64,000 bases of DNA, taken from Rhizobium sp. NXC14 (GTDB taxonomy: Bacteria; Pseudomonadota; Alphaproteobacteria; Rhizobiales; Rhizobiaceae). Below, piece after piece: positions 19,010 to 28,075 of the stretch (within the stretch, counting starts at the first letter, position 1; each line of letters begins with the position of its first letter). A model generated the notes under the pieces. The model worked only from the letters and a program-made list of their open reading frames with translations. It made no database searches and was not told the DNA's origin. Position numbers and translations under genes: made by a program. The stretch lies in NCBI RefSeq assembly GCF_002117485.1, contig NZ_CP021032.1:558001-622000 (forward strand), read 5' to 3'.

Positions 19010-20197
19010 TTAGTTCGCAAAGGCGGCGATGCCGGTAATTGCCCGACCAATGATCAGCGCGTGGATGTCGTGCGTGCCCTCATAGGTGTTGACCACTTCG
19101 AGGTTGACGAGATGGCGGGCGATGCCGAATTCGTCGGAGATGCCGTTGCCGCCGAGCATGTCGCGGGAAGCACGCGCGATCTCCAGCGCCTTGCCGCAGC
19201 TGTTGCGCTTGAGGATCGAGGTCAGCTCCACCGGCGGATGGCCTTCCTCCTTCATCCGGCCCAGCCGCAGGCAGCCCTGAAGGCCGAGCGCGATTTCCGC
19301 CGCCATGTCGGCGAGTTTCCTCTGGATCAGCTGGTTGGCGGCGAGCGGCCGGCCGAACTGCATGCGCTCCAGCGTATATTGCCGGGCCCTCGCATAACAA
19401 TCCTCGGCCGCACCAAGTGCGCCCCAGGCAATGCCGAAGCGGGCCGAGTTGAGGCAGGTGAACGGCCCCTTGAGGCCGGTGACGCCGGGAAGCAGGTTTT
19501 CCTCGGGCACGAAGACCCCATCCATCACCACTTCGCCCGTGATCGAGGCGCGCAAGCCGACCTTGCCATGGATGGCCGGCGCGGAAAGCCCTTTCCAGCC
19601 CCTTTCGAGGATGAAGCCACGGATGAGGCCGTCCTCGGTCTTTGCCCAGACGACGAAGACATCGGCGATCGGCGCATTCGAGATCCAGGTCTTCGAGCCG
19701 GTGAGGCTATAGCCGCCGTCGACCTTCTTGGCGCGTGTCGCCATCGAGCCGGGGTCGGAGCCATGATCCGGCTCGGTCAAGCCGAAGCAGCCGATCCATT
19801 CGCCGGTCGCTAGCTTCGGCAGGTATTTTAGTTTCTGTGCCTCTGAGCCGAAGGTTTCGATCGGCACCATGACCAGCGAGGACTGCACGCTCATCATCGA
19901 ACGGTAGCCGCTGTCGACCCGTTCGACCTCGCGAGCGATCAGGCCGTAGGCGACATAACCGAGGCCGGCGCCGCCATAATCGGGCGAAATCGTCGGGCCG
20001 AGCAGGCCGAGTTCGCCCATTTCGCGGAAGATGGCTGGATCGGTCTTTTCATTTCGAAAGGCGTCGAGGACGCGAGGAGCGAGTTTTTGCTGCGCATAGG
20101 CATGGGCGGTATCCTGCACCATGCGCTCCTCATTGGTCAGCTGCTCCACCAGGCGGAATGGGTCGGCCCAGTCGAAAACCTCGCGCGTATGCTGCAT
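19010..20197 (-). CDS. gcdH: Glutaryl-CoA dehydrogenase (acyl-CoA dehydrogenase family)
   Basis: This 395-residue flavoenzyme has the N-terminal helical domain, middle FAD domain ([27 protein letters not shown]) and C-terminal domain with the catalytic Glu in [16 protein letters not shown]. The YEGT..IHALI pattern and the [13 protein letters not shown] stretch are typical of glutaryl-CoA dehydrogenase, which converts glutaryl-CoA to crotonyl-CoA in lysine and tryptophan breakdown. It stands alone on the minus strand. The 170 bases upstream to the cupin gene hold the divergent promoters with no recognised operator. Confidence 0.88.
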   Translation of the reverse strand: MQHTREVFDWADPFRLVEQLTNEERMVQDTAHAYAQQKLAPRVLDAFRNEKTDPAIFREMGELGLLGPTISPDYGGAGLGYVAYGLIAREVERVDSGYRSMMSVQSSLVMVPIETFGSEAQKLKYLPKLATGEWIGCFGLTEPDHGSDPGSMATRAKKVDGGYSLTGSKTWISNAPIADVFVVWAKTEDGLIRGFILERGWKGLSAPAIHGKVGLRASITGEVVMDGVFVPEENLLPGVTGLKGPFTCLNSARFGIAWGALGAAEDCYARARQYTLERMQFGRPLAANQLIQRKLADMAAEIALGLQGCLRLGRMKEEGHPPVELTSILKRNSCGKALEIARASRDMLGGNGISDEFGIARHLVNLEVVNTYEGTHDIHALIIGRAITGIAAFAN

Positions 20198-20368
20198 GGC
20201 GGCGTCTCCTCACCATTCATCAGGCTTGCCTTCAAACTGGCCATAGACCCCCCGGCCGATGGCGTCAACAGCGGGCGCTCGCGTCTAAAAGACGAGCCGC
20301 ACCATCTTTTCAAACGCCGCGGCATGATCCACTTTGCCCGCGTTCGATTCTGGAATGAGGAGGCGGAA

Positions 20369-20707
20369 ATGTCGTCAAGCGATCTGTTCGTATCGGCCGA
20401 AGGTGCCCAATGGGTCAATCCGGAGCCGGGCGTCACCAGGCGCATCATGACCTATCTGCCCGAGATGATGATGGTGGAAGTGGCGTTCGAAAGCGGCGCC
20501 GTGGGTGCAGCCCATTCGCATCCGCACATCCAGGCAAGCTATGTCGCCGAAGGCAGCTTCGAGGTGACGATTGATGGGCGCACTGAACTGCTGCGGCAGG
20601 GTGGCAGCTTCATCGTGCCGCCCAATCTCGTCCATGGCGTCAGGGCACTGGAAAGGGGCCGGCTGATCGATACCTTCACGCCGCACCGGGCAGAGTTTCT
20701 CAAGTAA
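20369..20707 (+). CDS. Small cupin protein
   Basis: A start at 20369, with GAGGAGG 7 bases upstream, gives a 112-residue single-domain cupin; the longer frame to 20087 overlaps gcdH and is rejected. Cupin motif 1 is visible as AAHSHPHIQASYVAEGSFEV and motif 2 as GGSFIVPPNLVHGV, giving metal-ligand candidates His50, His52 and the late His. It may bind or isomerise a sugar or small acid. Its stop is directly adjacent to the convergent LysR gene stop, which may reflect local functional linkage, but no substrate can be named. Confidence 0.8.
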   Translation: MSSSDLFVSAEGAQWVNPEPGVTRRIMTYLPEMMMVEVAFESGAVGAAHSHPHIQASYVAEGSFEVTIDGRTELLRQGGSFIVPPNLVHGVRALERGRLIDTFTPHRAEFLK

Positions 20708-21655
20708 TCACGTTTCGGATTCTAGTTGGCGCTGGGCGTTGGCGACAAAAGGCGGCACGAAGCGCGCATCTTCGCCGCGCACGGCCTCGCGCAGAAAGTC
20801 GATAACGGCCCGCACACGCGGCGCCTGTTTCAGGTCGCGATGGCAGGTAATCCAGTAATGGCGCTTGAGGTCGATCTCCTCGGGCAGCACGCGCACGAGT
20901 TCGGGATAACGGCTGGCGAAGAAATAGGGCAGGATGCACAGGCCGAGGCCGTTTCGGGTGGCGGTGAGCTGCGCGAAAATGCTGGAGCTCTGGAACTGCG
21001 GTTTGATGCGCGGATGCACATCGCTGAGATAATCCAGCCCCGGCGCAAAAATCATTTCCTCGATATAGCTAACGAAGGGATGCTGAAGCAGATCTTCGCG
21101 GCTGGTGATATCAGGCGCCTTTGCCAGATAGTCGCGCGAGCCGTAGATCTGCAGGTGATAGTCGGTCAGCTTTTCAGCGTAATAAGGCCCGCCTTTCGGC
21201 TCGTCGAGCACAACGGAAAGATCGGCCTCCTTGCGCGACAGCGACATGATCTGCTGGATTGTCACCAGCTCGAGCGAAAGATGCGGATGCTGGGCGGCAA
21301 AGCGCGGCAGCACGGTGGCGAAGAAGAAATTGGCAAAGCCCTCGGGCGCGCTGAGGCGCACCAGGCCGCGCTGCGCCATCGAGCCATCGGCAAGGTCGGC
21401 GCGCAGCCGCTCGGTCTCCTGCTCCATCCGCTCGGCCGTCTCGATGAAACGCGTGCCCATGACAGTCAGCACGTAACCGCGCGGATTGCGCTCGAACAGC
21501 TTGACCTTGAGGGTAAATTCCAGCCGGTCGATACGTCGCGAAACGGTGGCATGGCTGGAGCGCAACTGCCGGGCCGCCGTCGAGAGCTGTCCGGTACGGG
21601 CGACCGCTAGAAAAAACTGAAGATCATCCCAAGTAAACTGCGGTGGATTGGTCAT
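20708..21655 (-). CDS. LysR-family transcriptional regulator
   Basis: This 315-residue regulator has an N-terminal winged helix (about 8-66: FFLAVARTGQLSTAARQLRS then SHATVSRRIDRLE) and a C-terminal effector-binding domain typical of LysR proteins. It diverges from the ABC transporter operon at 21831. A perfect 22-bp inverted repeat lies 11 bases before its ATG. By the usual LysR arrangement it should autoregulate and control the divergent operon, responding to the transported compound or a breakdown product. Effector unknown. Confidence 0.88.
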   Translation of the reverse strand: MTNPPQFTWDDLQFFLAVARTGQLSTAARQLRSSHATVSRRIDRLEFTLKVKLFERNPRGYVLTVMGTRFIETAERMEQETERLRADLADGSMAQRGLVRLSAPEGFANFFFATVLPRFAAQHPHLSLELVTIQQIMSLSRKEADLSVVLDEPKGGPYYAEKLTDYHLQIYGSRDYLAKAPDITSREDLLQHPFVSYIEEMIFAPGLDYLSDVHPRIKPQFQSSSIFAQLTATRNGLGLCILPYFFASRYPELVRVLPEEIDLKRHYWITCHRDLKQAPRVRAVIDFLREAVRGEDARFVPPFVANAQRQLESET

Positions 21656-21665
21656 CGCCGTCCCT

Positions 21666-21687
21666 ATCTGTTCAAAAACGAACAGAT
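21666..21687. promoter_or_regulatory. Perfect inverted repeat, likely LysR operator
   Basis: ATCTGTTC and GAACAGAT form perfect 8-bp arms around AAAAAC, directly upstream of the LysR gene in the divergent region. A related half-site (TCTGAACAGA) occurs at 21787-21796, closer to the transporter operon. This is the arrangement expected of a LysR recognition and activation site pair. The remaining 175-base region shows no other motif. Confidence 0.55.
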
Positions 21688-21830
21688 ACTGTTTGGAATT
21701 AGTTGTAAACCACCCGTTGCTTCAATGCGGAATTTCCGTGATCGTAGGCCAAGGCTCGGCCGCTCTGAGGAGTGCGGCTGGCCAAATCTGAACAGACCCG
21801 CAATCTGGCTCATCTCTGGGAGGAGAGAAT

Positions 21831-23036
21831 ATGCGTAAGAATCTCGTTGCATCAGTTGCATTTCTGCTTGCGAGCAGCACAGCGGTGCTCGCGCAGAGCG
21901 CGACCGATGGCAAGGTCAAGATCGGCATCCTGAACGACCAATCGGGCGTCTATGCCGACTTCGGCGGCAAGTCTTCCGTCGAGGCGGCCAAGATGGCGGT
22001 CGAGGATTTCGGCGGCAAGGTGCTCGGCGTTCCGGTCGAGATCGTCGATGCCGACCACCAGAACAAGCCGGATATCGCCTCCAACATCGCCCGCCAATGG
22101 TATGACACCGAGCAGGTGGATGCGATCATGGAACTGACGACCTCGTCCGTAGCGCTCGCCGTGCAGGCGATCGCCAAGGAGAAGAAGAAGATCGATATCG
22201 TCACCGGTGCTGCGACGACGGATCTCACCGGCAAGGCCTGTTCGCCCTACGGCTTCCACTGGGCGTATGACACCCACGCGCTCGCTGTCGGCACCGGCGG
22301 TGCGCTCGTCAAGCAGGGCGGCGACAGCTGGTTCTTCCTGACCGCCGACTACGCCTTCGGTTACTCGCTGGAGCAGCAGACCAGTGAGTATGTCAAGGCG
22401 AGTGGCGGTACGGTCGTCGGCGCCGTCCGCCATCCGCTGTCGACCCAGGACTTCTCCTCCTTCCTGTTACAGGCGCAATCATCCGGCGCCAAGGTGATCG
22501 GCCTTGCCAATGCGGGCCTCGATACCTCGAACGCCATCAAGCAGGCAGCCGAATTCGGGATTACCCAAGGTGGCCAGCATCTGGCGGCGCTGCTCTTCAC
22601 GCTGGCCGAAGTCCATGGGCTCGGTCTCGAAGCGGCTCAAGGCCTGACGTTGACCGAGGGCTACTATTGGAACCGCGACGACGAAAGCCGCGCCTTCGCC
22701 AAGAAGTTCTTTGACCGCACCGGCAAGATGCCGAATATGATCCATACCGGCACCTATTCCGCGGTGACGCAATATCTGAAGGCGGTGCAGAAAGCCGGCA
22801 CCGACGAGACAGAAGCCGTCGCCAAGCAGTTGCATGAGATGCCTGTTGACGACGTCTTCGGCCGCGGCGGCACGGTCGGCGCCAACGGCCGCATGATCCA
22901 TGACATGTATCTGCTGCAGGTCAAGAAGCCGGCCGACAGCAAGGAGCCGTGGGATTACTTCAACGTTCTCGCGACCATTCCCGGCAAGGACGCCTATATC
23001 GATCCCGCCAAGAGCGGCTGCGATCTGGTGAAGTAA
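21831..23036 (+). CDS. Branched-chain-type ABC transporter substrate-binding protein
   Basis: This 401-residue periplasmic protein has a signal peptide (KNLVASVAFLLASSTAVLAQ). It shows the type I binding fold of the LivJ class: KIGILNDQSGVYADFGG, then GVPVEIVDADHQNKPD and ALAVQAIAKEKKKIDIVTGA. AGGAG sits before the ATG at 21831. It heads a transporter operon divergent from the LysR gene. The LivJ-like fold binds amino acids, amides, or aromatic and other carboxylates, so the ligand cannot be fixed. The downstream oxidoreductases suggest a hydroxylated carbon source. Confidence 0.88.
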   Translation: MRKNLVASVAFLLASSTAVLAQSATDGKVKIGILNDQSGVYADFGGKSSVEAAKMAVEDFGGKVLGVPVEIVDADHQNKPDIASNIARQWYDTEQVDAIMELTTSSVALAVQAIAKEKKKIDIVTGAATTDLTGKACSPYGFHWAYDTHALAVGTGGALVKQGGDSWFFLTADYAFGYSLEQQTSEYVKASGGTVVGAVRHPLSTQDFSSFLLQAQSSGAKVIGLANAGLDTSNAIKQAAEFGITQGGQHLAALLFTLAEVHGLGLEAAQGLTLTEGYYWNRDDESRAFAKKFFDRTGKMPNMIHTGTYSAVTQYLKAVQKAGTDETEAVAKQLHEMPVDDVFGRGGTVGANGRMIHDMYLLQVKKPADSKEPWDYFNVLATIPGKDAYIDPAKSGCDLVK

Positions 23037-23041
23037 GCACG

Positions 23042-23824
23042 ATGGCGGTTTCCGCGATTGAAACTCAGGAAAAGCCGCGGGTGGTATTGTCCGCCCGCGG
23101 CCTGCGCCGCGATTTCGGCGGCTTCACCGCCGTCAAGAATGTCGATCTCGACGTGCACGACGCAAGCGTGCATGCACTGATCGGCCCGAACGGCGCCGGC
23201 AAGACCACGGTCTTCAACCTGCTGACGAAGTTCCTGCAGCCGACGGCTGGCACCATCACCCTGTTGGGCACCGATATCACCGACACGCCGCCCGACAGGG
23301 TGGCGCGCATGGGGCTGGTGCGCTCCTTCCAGATCTCGGCGGTCTTCCCGCATCTCTCGGTCCTCGACAATGTGCGCGTGGCGCTGCAGCGGCCGAACCA
23401 TCTGTCGACGCAGTTCTGGCGGCCACTGTCGGCGCTCGACCGGCTGAACGAGCGCGCCGAACAGCTGCTTGCGAGCGTCGGCCTTTCCAAGGAGCGCGAC
23501 CATTTCGCCGCCGATCTTTCCTATGGCCGCAAGCGCGTGCTGGAGATCGCCACGACGCTGGCGCTGGAGCCGAAAGTGCTGCTACTCGACGAGCCGATGG
23601 CCGGCATGGGGCATGAGGATGTCGGCGTCGTCTCGGCGATCATCCGCGATGTTGCCCGCGATCGGGCGGTGCTGATGGTCGAGCACAATCTTTCCGTCGT
23701 CGCCAATATCTGCCAGCAAGTCACCGTGCTGCAGCGCGGCGAGATCCTTGCCGAGGGCGACTATGCCACGGTCAGTCAGGATGAGCGCGTGCGCGAGGCC
23801 TACATGGGCACGGAGGAGCACTGA
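23042..23824 (+). CDS. ABC transporter ATP-binding protein, LivG type
   Basis: A start at 23042 gives 260 residues. Visible are Walker A GPNGAGKTT (about 47-55), a degenerate signature SYGRKRVLEIA in place of LSGGQ, Walker B KVLLLDEPMAGM and the switch His in MVEHNLSVV. The relaxed signature is common in LivG-type subunits. It begins 5 bases after the binding-protein stop and overlaps the next gene by one base (TGATG). It pairs with the LivF-type subunit to power the importer. Confidence 0.9.
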   Translation: MAVSAIETQEKPRVVLSARGLRRDFGGFTAVKNVDLDVHDASVHALIGPNGAGKTTVFNLLTKFLQPTAGTITLLGTDITDTPPDRVARMGLVRSFQISAVFPHLSVLDNVRVALQRPNHLSTQFWRPLSALDRLNERAEQLLASVGLSKERDHFAADLSYGRKRVLEIATTLALEPKVLLLDEPMAGMGHEDVGVVSAIIRDVARDRAVLMVEHNLSVVANICQQVTVLQRGEILAEGDYATVSQDERVREAYMGTEEH

Positions 23825-24525
23825 TGGCCGCTCTCCTCGAGGTTCAGGGCCTCAACGCCTGGTACGGCGAAAGCCATATATTGCACGGCGTCGACATGCA
23901 TGTCGGCGAGGGCGAGACGATCACCATTCTCGGCCGCAACGGCGTCGGCAAGACGACGACGCTGCGCACCATCACCGGTATCGTGCGAACCCGCAAGGGA
24001 AGGATCAGCTTTGCCGGCAGCGACATGATGCATGTGCCGCTGCACAAGACGGCGCACCGCGGCATAGGCTTCGTGCCGGAGGAGCGCGGTATCTTTTCGA
24101 CGCTCACCGTTTCGGAAAATCTGCTGCTGCCGCCGGTCGTTGCCAGCGGTGGCATGACGCTCGAGGAGATCTACGAGCTCTTCCCCAATCTCTACGAGCG
24201 CCGCGGCAGCCCGGGCACTAAACTATCAGGCGGCGAGCAGCAGATGCTGGCGATCGCGCGTATCCTGCGCACCGGTGTGCGGCTGCTGATCCTCGACGAA
24301 CCGACGGAAGGGCTTGCTCCGGTCATCGTCCAGCGCATCGGCGAGGTGCTGAAGAAACTCAAGGAGCGCGGCATGACGATCCTGCTGGTCGAGCAGAACT
24401 TCCGCTTCGCCAGCCGTATTGCCGATCGCTTCTATCTGATGGATCATGGGCAGATGGTGTCGGAATTCCCGGTCGGCGAACTGCCGCAGCGCATGGATAC
24501 GCTGCACAAGGTTCTGGGAGTGTGA
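23824..24525 (+). CDS. ABC transporter ATP-binding protein, LivF type
   Basis: This 233-residue ATPase opens with the LivF-type LNAWYGESHILHGVDM. It has Walker A GRNGVGKTT, signature LSGGEQQML and Walker B RLLILDEPTEGLAP with switch His replaced by Gln (VEQNFRFA), as is usual in LivF proteins. Its ATG shares one base with the livG-type stop, showing translational coupling. It acts with the LivG-type subunit on the cytoplasmic side of the permeases. Confidence 0.9.
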   Translation: MAALLEVQGLNAWYGESHILHGVDMHVGEGETITILGRNGVGKTTTLRTITGIVRTRKGRISFAGSDMMHVPLHKTAHRGIGFVPEERGIFSTLTVSENLLLPPVVASGGMTLEEIYELFPNLYERRGSPGTKLSGGEQQMLAIARILRTGVRLLILDEPTEGLAPVIVQRIGEVLKKLKERGMTILLVEQNFRFASRIADRFYLMDHGQMVSEFPVGELPQRMDTLHKVLGV

Positions 24526-24529
24526 CCAG

Positions 24530-25417
24530 ATGACGATGATCTTCGGCATTCCCCTGCAGGCGCTGCTCGGCCAGCTTCTGATCGGCCTGATCAACGGCTC
24601 CTTCTATGCGCTGCTCAGCCTCGGCCTCGCGATCATTTTCGGCCTTCTAAGGGTGATCAACTTCGCCCATGGCGCCCAATATATGCTCGGCGCCTTCGTC
24701 GCCTATCTGTTGTTGACCTATGCCGGCATCGGCTACTGGCCGTCGCTGATCCTGGCGCCCATCATCGTCGGACTCGCCGGCGCGATCATCGAGCGGCTGT
24801 TCCTGCGCCGGCTCTACGATCTCGATCCGCTCTACGGCCTGCTTTTCACTTTCGGGCTGGCGCTCGCCGTCGAGGGCACCTTCCGCTATCTCTATGGCTC
24901 GTCCGGCCAGCCCTATGCGACGCCCCCAGCCCTTGCCGGCGGCGCCAATCTCGGCTTCATGTTCCTGCCGATCTATCGCGGCTGGGTGGTCGTCGTCTCG
25001 CTCGTCGCCTGTCTCGGCACATGGCTTCTGATCGAGAAGACCAAACTCGGGGCCTATCTTCGCGCCGCCACCGAAAATTCCGTCCTGGTGCAGGTCTTCG
25101 GTGTGAACGTGCCAGTGCTCCTGACGCTCACTTATGCGCTTGGCGCCGGACTTGCAGCCTTTGCGGGCGTGCTGGCCGCACCGATCTACCAGGTCTCGCC
25201 GCTGATGGGCTCGAACATGATCATCGTCGTCTTCGCCGTGGTCGTCGTCGGCGGCATGGGATCGATCATGGGCGCGATCATCACCGGTTATGTGCTTGGC
25301 ATCGCCGAGGGCCTAACCAAGGTCTTCTATCCCGAGGCTTCCAACATCGTGATCTTCGTCATCATGGCGATCGTGCTTCTCATCAGGCCCGCGGGCCTCT
25401 TCGGCCGGGATGCTTGA
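24530..25417 (+). CDS. ABC transporter permease, LivH type
   Basis: A start at 24530, four bases after the previous stop, gives 295 residues with about eight hydrophobic segments. The LivH hallmarks LINGSFYALLSLGLAIIFGL and RVINFAHGAQYMLGAF are present near the N-terminus. The coupling region includes RAATENSVLVQVFGVNV. The permease forms the inner-membrane channel with the LivM-type subunit. Confidence 0.9.
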   Translation: MTMIFGIPLQALLGQLLIGLINGSFYALLSLGLAIIFGLLRVINFAHGAQYMLGAFVAYLLLTYAGIGYWPSLILAPIIVGLAGAIIERLFLRRLYDLDPLYGLLFTFGLALAVEGTFRYLYGSSGQPYATPPALAGGANLGFMFLPIYRGWVVVVSLVACLGTWLLIEKTKLGAYLRAATENSVLVQVFGVNVPVLLTLTYALGAGLAAFAGVLAAPIYQVSPLMGSNMIIVVFAVVVVGGMGSIMGAIITGYVLGIAEGLTKVFYPEASNIVIFVIMAIVLLIRPAGLFGRDA

Positions 25418-25418
25418 C

Positions 25419-26408
25419 ATGGCTGACATCACCGAAACCATCCGAACGGAAAAAAGCCGGACCGCCCTTTCGGTCCAGGCCGGCTTCCTTCTCGTGGGAC
25501 TGCTGCTCCTGCTGCTGGCGCCGTTCTTCTTCTATCCGATCTTCCTGATGAAGCTCCTGTGCTTCGCGCTGTTTGCCTGCGCCTTCAACCTGCTGCTCGG
25601 CTATACCGGCCTACTCTCCTTCGGCCATGCCACCTTCTTCGGAGGGGCGGCCTATTTCACCGCCTATACGGTGAAATCATGGGGGCTGCCGCCGGAGCTC
25701 GGCATTCTGATCGGAGTAGCGGGGGCGGCCTTTCTCGGCCTCGTCATGGGTTTCTTCGCCATCCGCCGCCAGGGCATCTATTTCGCGATGATCACGCTGG
25801 CGCTGTCGCAGATGTTCTTCTTCTTCTGCCTGCAGGCGAAGTTCACCGAGGGCGAAGACGGCATCCAGTCGGTGCCGCGCGGCCATCTCTTCGGCGTCAT
25901 CGATCTCAACAGCTCGACCAACATGTATTATTTCGTGCTCGCCGTGTTCATTATCGGCGTGCTGATTATCTGGCGTTTCATCAATTCGCCCTTCGGCATG
26001 ATCCTGAAATCGATCCGCGAAAACGAGCAAAGGGCGATCTCGCTCGGCTATTCGGTTGCGCGCTACAAGCTCGGCGCTTTCGTCATGTCGGCGGCGCTGG
26101 CCGGGCTGGCGGGCGCGGTGAAATCGATCGTCTTCCAGTTCGCGACGCTCACCGACGTCGCCTGGCAGATGTCGGGCGAGGTGATCCTGATGACACTGCT
26201 CGGCGGTATCGGCACGTTGATCGGCCCGCTTTTCGGTGCTGGGTTGGTGGTGGCGCTGGAAAACTACCTCGCCACCTCGGAATTCCCGGTGACGATCATC
26301 ACCGGCGTCGTCTTCATGGTCTGCGTGCTGATCTTCCGCCGCGGCATTATCGGCGAATTCTACGCTTCGCGACTGGGGCGGAAGCTGGGCTTCGTCTATC
26401 GCCGCTGA
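25419..26408 (+). CDS. ABC transporter permease, LivM type
   Basis: This 329-residue multi-spanning permease has LivM motifs: NLLLGYTGLLSFGHATFFGG, then KSIRENEQRAISLGYSV and GGIGTLIGPLFGAGLV. The start at 25419 is chosen because GGGATG lies 6-7 bases upstream; an in-frame ATG at 25410 overlaps the preceding stop and is possible. It is the last transporter gene, followed after 62 bases by the GMC oxidoreductase. Confidence 0.88.
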   Translation: MADITETIRTEKSRTALSVQAGFLLVGLLLLLLAPFFFYPIFLMKLLCFALFACAFNLLLGYTGLLSFGHATFFGGAAYFTAYTVKSWGLPPELGILIGVAGAAFLGLVMGFFAIRRQGIYFAMITLALSQMFFFFCLQAKFTEGEDGIQSVPRGHLFGVIDLNSSTNMYYFVLAVFIIGVLIIWRFINSPFGMILKSIRENEQRAISLGYSVARYKLGAFVMSAALAGLAGAVKSIVFQFATLTDVAWQMSGEVILMTLLGGIGTLIGPLFGAGLVVALENYLATSEFPVTIITGVVFMVCVLIFRRGIIGEFYASRLGRKLGFVYRR

Positions 26409-26413
26409 CCTCT

Positions 26414-26437
26414 CCTCTCCCGCAGCGCGGGCAGAGG
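26414..26437. repeat. Intercistronic hairpin between permease and GMC genes
   Basis: CCTCTCCCGC (26414-26423) pairs with GCGGGCAGAGG (26427-26437) through a three-base loop with one bulge. There is no T run behind it. It resembles the short GC hairpins scattered in rhizobial intergenic DNA and could protect the 3' end of the transporter message or partly attenuate transcription into the oxidoreductase genes. Confidence 0.45.
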
Positions 26438-26470
26438 CAGGCGTCAAGCATCTGGAGTTTCGTGAGGGGC

Positions 26471-28066
26471 ATGGACCGCTACGACTACATCATCATCGGG
26501 GCAGGCAGTGCCGGTTGCGTGCTCGCCAACCGGCTATCCGCCGATGGCAGGAGCCGCGTGCTGTTGCTGGAAGCGGGCGGCAGCGATAACTACCATTGGA
26601 TCCACATCCCGGTCGGCTATCTCTATTGCATCAACAATCCACGCACCGACTGGTGCTTCACCACCGCGCCGGAAGCCGGGCTGAACGGCCGGGCGCTGAG
26701 CTACCCCCGCGGCAAGGTGCTCGGCGGCTGCTCGTCGATCAATGGCATGATCTATATGCGCGGGCAGGCGCGCGATTACGATCTCTGGCGGCAGATGGGC
26801 TGCACCGGCTGGGGATGGGACGATGTTCTGCCCTTCTTCCGCAAGTCAGAGGATTTTTACCGCGGCGAAGACGAGATGCATGGGGCCGGCGGCGAATGGC
26901 GCATCGAGAAGGCGCGTGTGCGCTGGGCCGTGCTGGACGCTTTCCAGCAGGCGGCGAGGGAAGCCGGCATTCCGGAGACAGAGGATTTCAACCGCGGCAG
27001 CAACGAAGGCTCCGGCTATTTCGACGTCAACCAGCGCTCCGGCATTCGCTGGAATACGTCGAAGGCATTTCTGCGCCCGGCAATGCGGCGCTCGAACCTG
27101 ACCGTGCTCACCAAGGCGCAGGTCCGACGGCTGCTGGTGGAGGACGGCGCCGTTGTCGGCGTCGAATTCCAGCACCAGGGCACCGCGAAGCGCACCTATG
27201 CAGCGAGGGAAACGGTCCTTTCCGCAGGTTCGATCGGCTCACCGCATATTCTCGAATTGTCGGGCATTGGCAGGGGCGAAGTTCTGCGGCAGGCGGGTGT
27301 CGATGTGGTCACCGAGGTGAAAGCTGTCGGCGAGAACCTGCAGGACCATCTGCAGCTGCGCCTCGCCTACAAGGTGACGGGCGTCCCGACGCTGAACGAG
27401 AAGGCGACGAAGCTGATCGGCAAGGCGGCGATCGGGCTCGAATATCTTGTCCGCCGCTCCGGCCCGATGGCGATGGCGCCTAGCCAGCTCGGCATCTTCA
27501 CCCGGTCAGGCCCGGACCGGGAAACGCCGGATCTGCAATATCATGTGCAGCCGGTGTCGCTGGAGAAGTTCGGCGATCCGGTCCATCCTTTCCCGGCGAT
27601 CACCGCCAGCGTCTGCAATCTGAGGCCCGAAAGCCGCGGTTCGGTGCACCTGTCGAGCCCGGATTTCGCCGCCCAGCCGACCATCAGCCCGAAGTACCTC
27701 TCGACGCAGCGCGACCGTGACATAGCTGTCCGTTCAATACGGTTGACGCGCAGGATCGTGGCGCAGCCGTCCTTCGCCCGTTTCAAGCCGGAGGAATTCA
27801 AACCCGGCCCCAGCTATCAGACGGAGGCCGATCTGGAGCGGGCGGCGGGCGATATCGGCACGACGATCTTTCATCCGGTTGGTACCTGCCGTATGGGCGC
27901 CGACGGGGACAGCGTCGTCGATCCCAGGCTGAAACTAAGGGCGCTCGGCAAGCTCAGGATCGCGGACGCCTCGGTGATGCCGTCGATCACCTCGGGCAAC
28001 ACCAATTCGCCGACCATCATGATCGCCGAAAAGGCGGCGGCGATGATCCTCGAAGACAATCGATAG
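26471..28066 (+). CDS. GMC-family FAD oxidoreductase (choline/alcohol dehydrogenase type)
   Basis: This 531-residue flavoprotein has the N-terminal ADP-binding GAGSAG (10-15) followed by LLLEAGG, GMC signature 1 (GKVLGGCSSINGMIYMRGQ), signature 2 (AGSIGSPHILELSGIG) and the C-terminal catalytic part FHPVGTCRMG with TSGNTNSPTIMIAEKAA. The start at 26471 is the first that gives the FAD motif at the correct distance. The family oxidises alcohols such as choline, polyols or hydroxylated acids. It lies downstream of the ABC importer on the same strand and 9 bases before the next dehydrogenase. The substrate is probably what the importer brings in, but it cannot be named. Confidence 0.88.
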   Translation: MDRYDYIIIGAGSAGCVLANRLSADGRSRVLLLEAGGSDNYHWIHIPVGYLYCINNPRTDWCFTTAPEAGLNGRALSYPRGKVLGGCSSINGMIYMRGQARDYDLWRQMGCTGWGWDDVLPFFRKSEDFYRGEDEMHGAGGEWRIEKARVRWAVLDAFQQAAREAGIPETEDFNRGSNEGSGYFDVNQRSGIRWNTSKAFLRPAMRRSNLTVLTKAQVRRLLVEDGAVVGVEFQHQGTAKRTYAARETVLSAGSIGSPHILELSGIGRGEVLRQAGVDVVTEVKAVGENLQDHLQLRLAYKVTGVPTLNEKATKLIGKAAIGLEYLVRRSGPMAMAPSQLGIFTRSGPDRETPDLQYHVQPVSLEKFGDPVHPFPAITASVCNLRPESRGSVHLSSPDFAAQPTISPKYLSTQRDRDIAVRSIRLTRRIVAQPSFARFKPEEFKPGPSYQTEADLERAAGDIGTTIFHPVGTCRMGADGDSVVDPRLKLRALGKLRIADASVMPSITSGNTNSPTIMIAEKAAAMILEDNR

Positions 28067-28075
28067 GAGAAGACC

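Noticed and set aside
25559..26470. N-terminal extension of the GMC oxidoreductase frame
   Set aside because: It overlaps the LivM-type permease in another frame. The FAD motif fixes the start at 26471.
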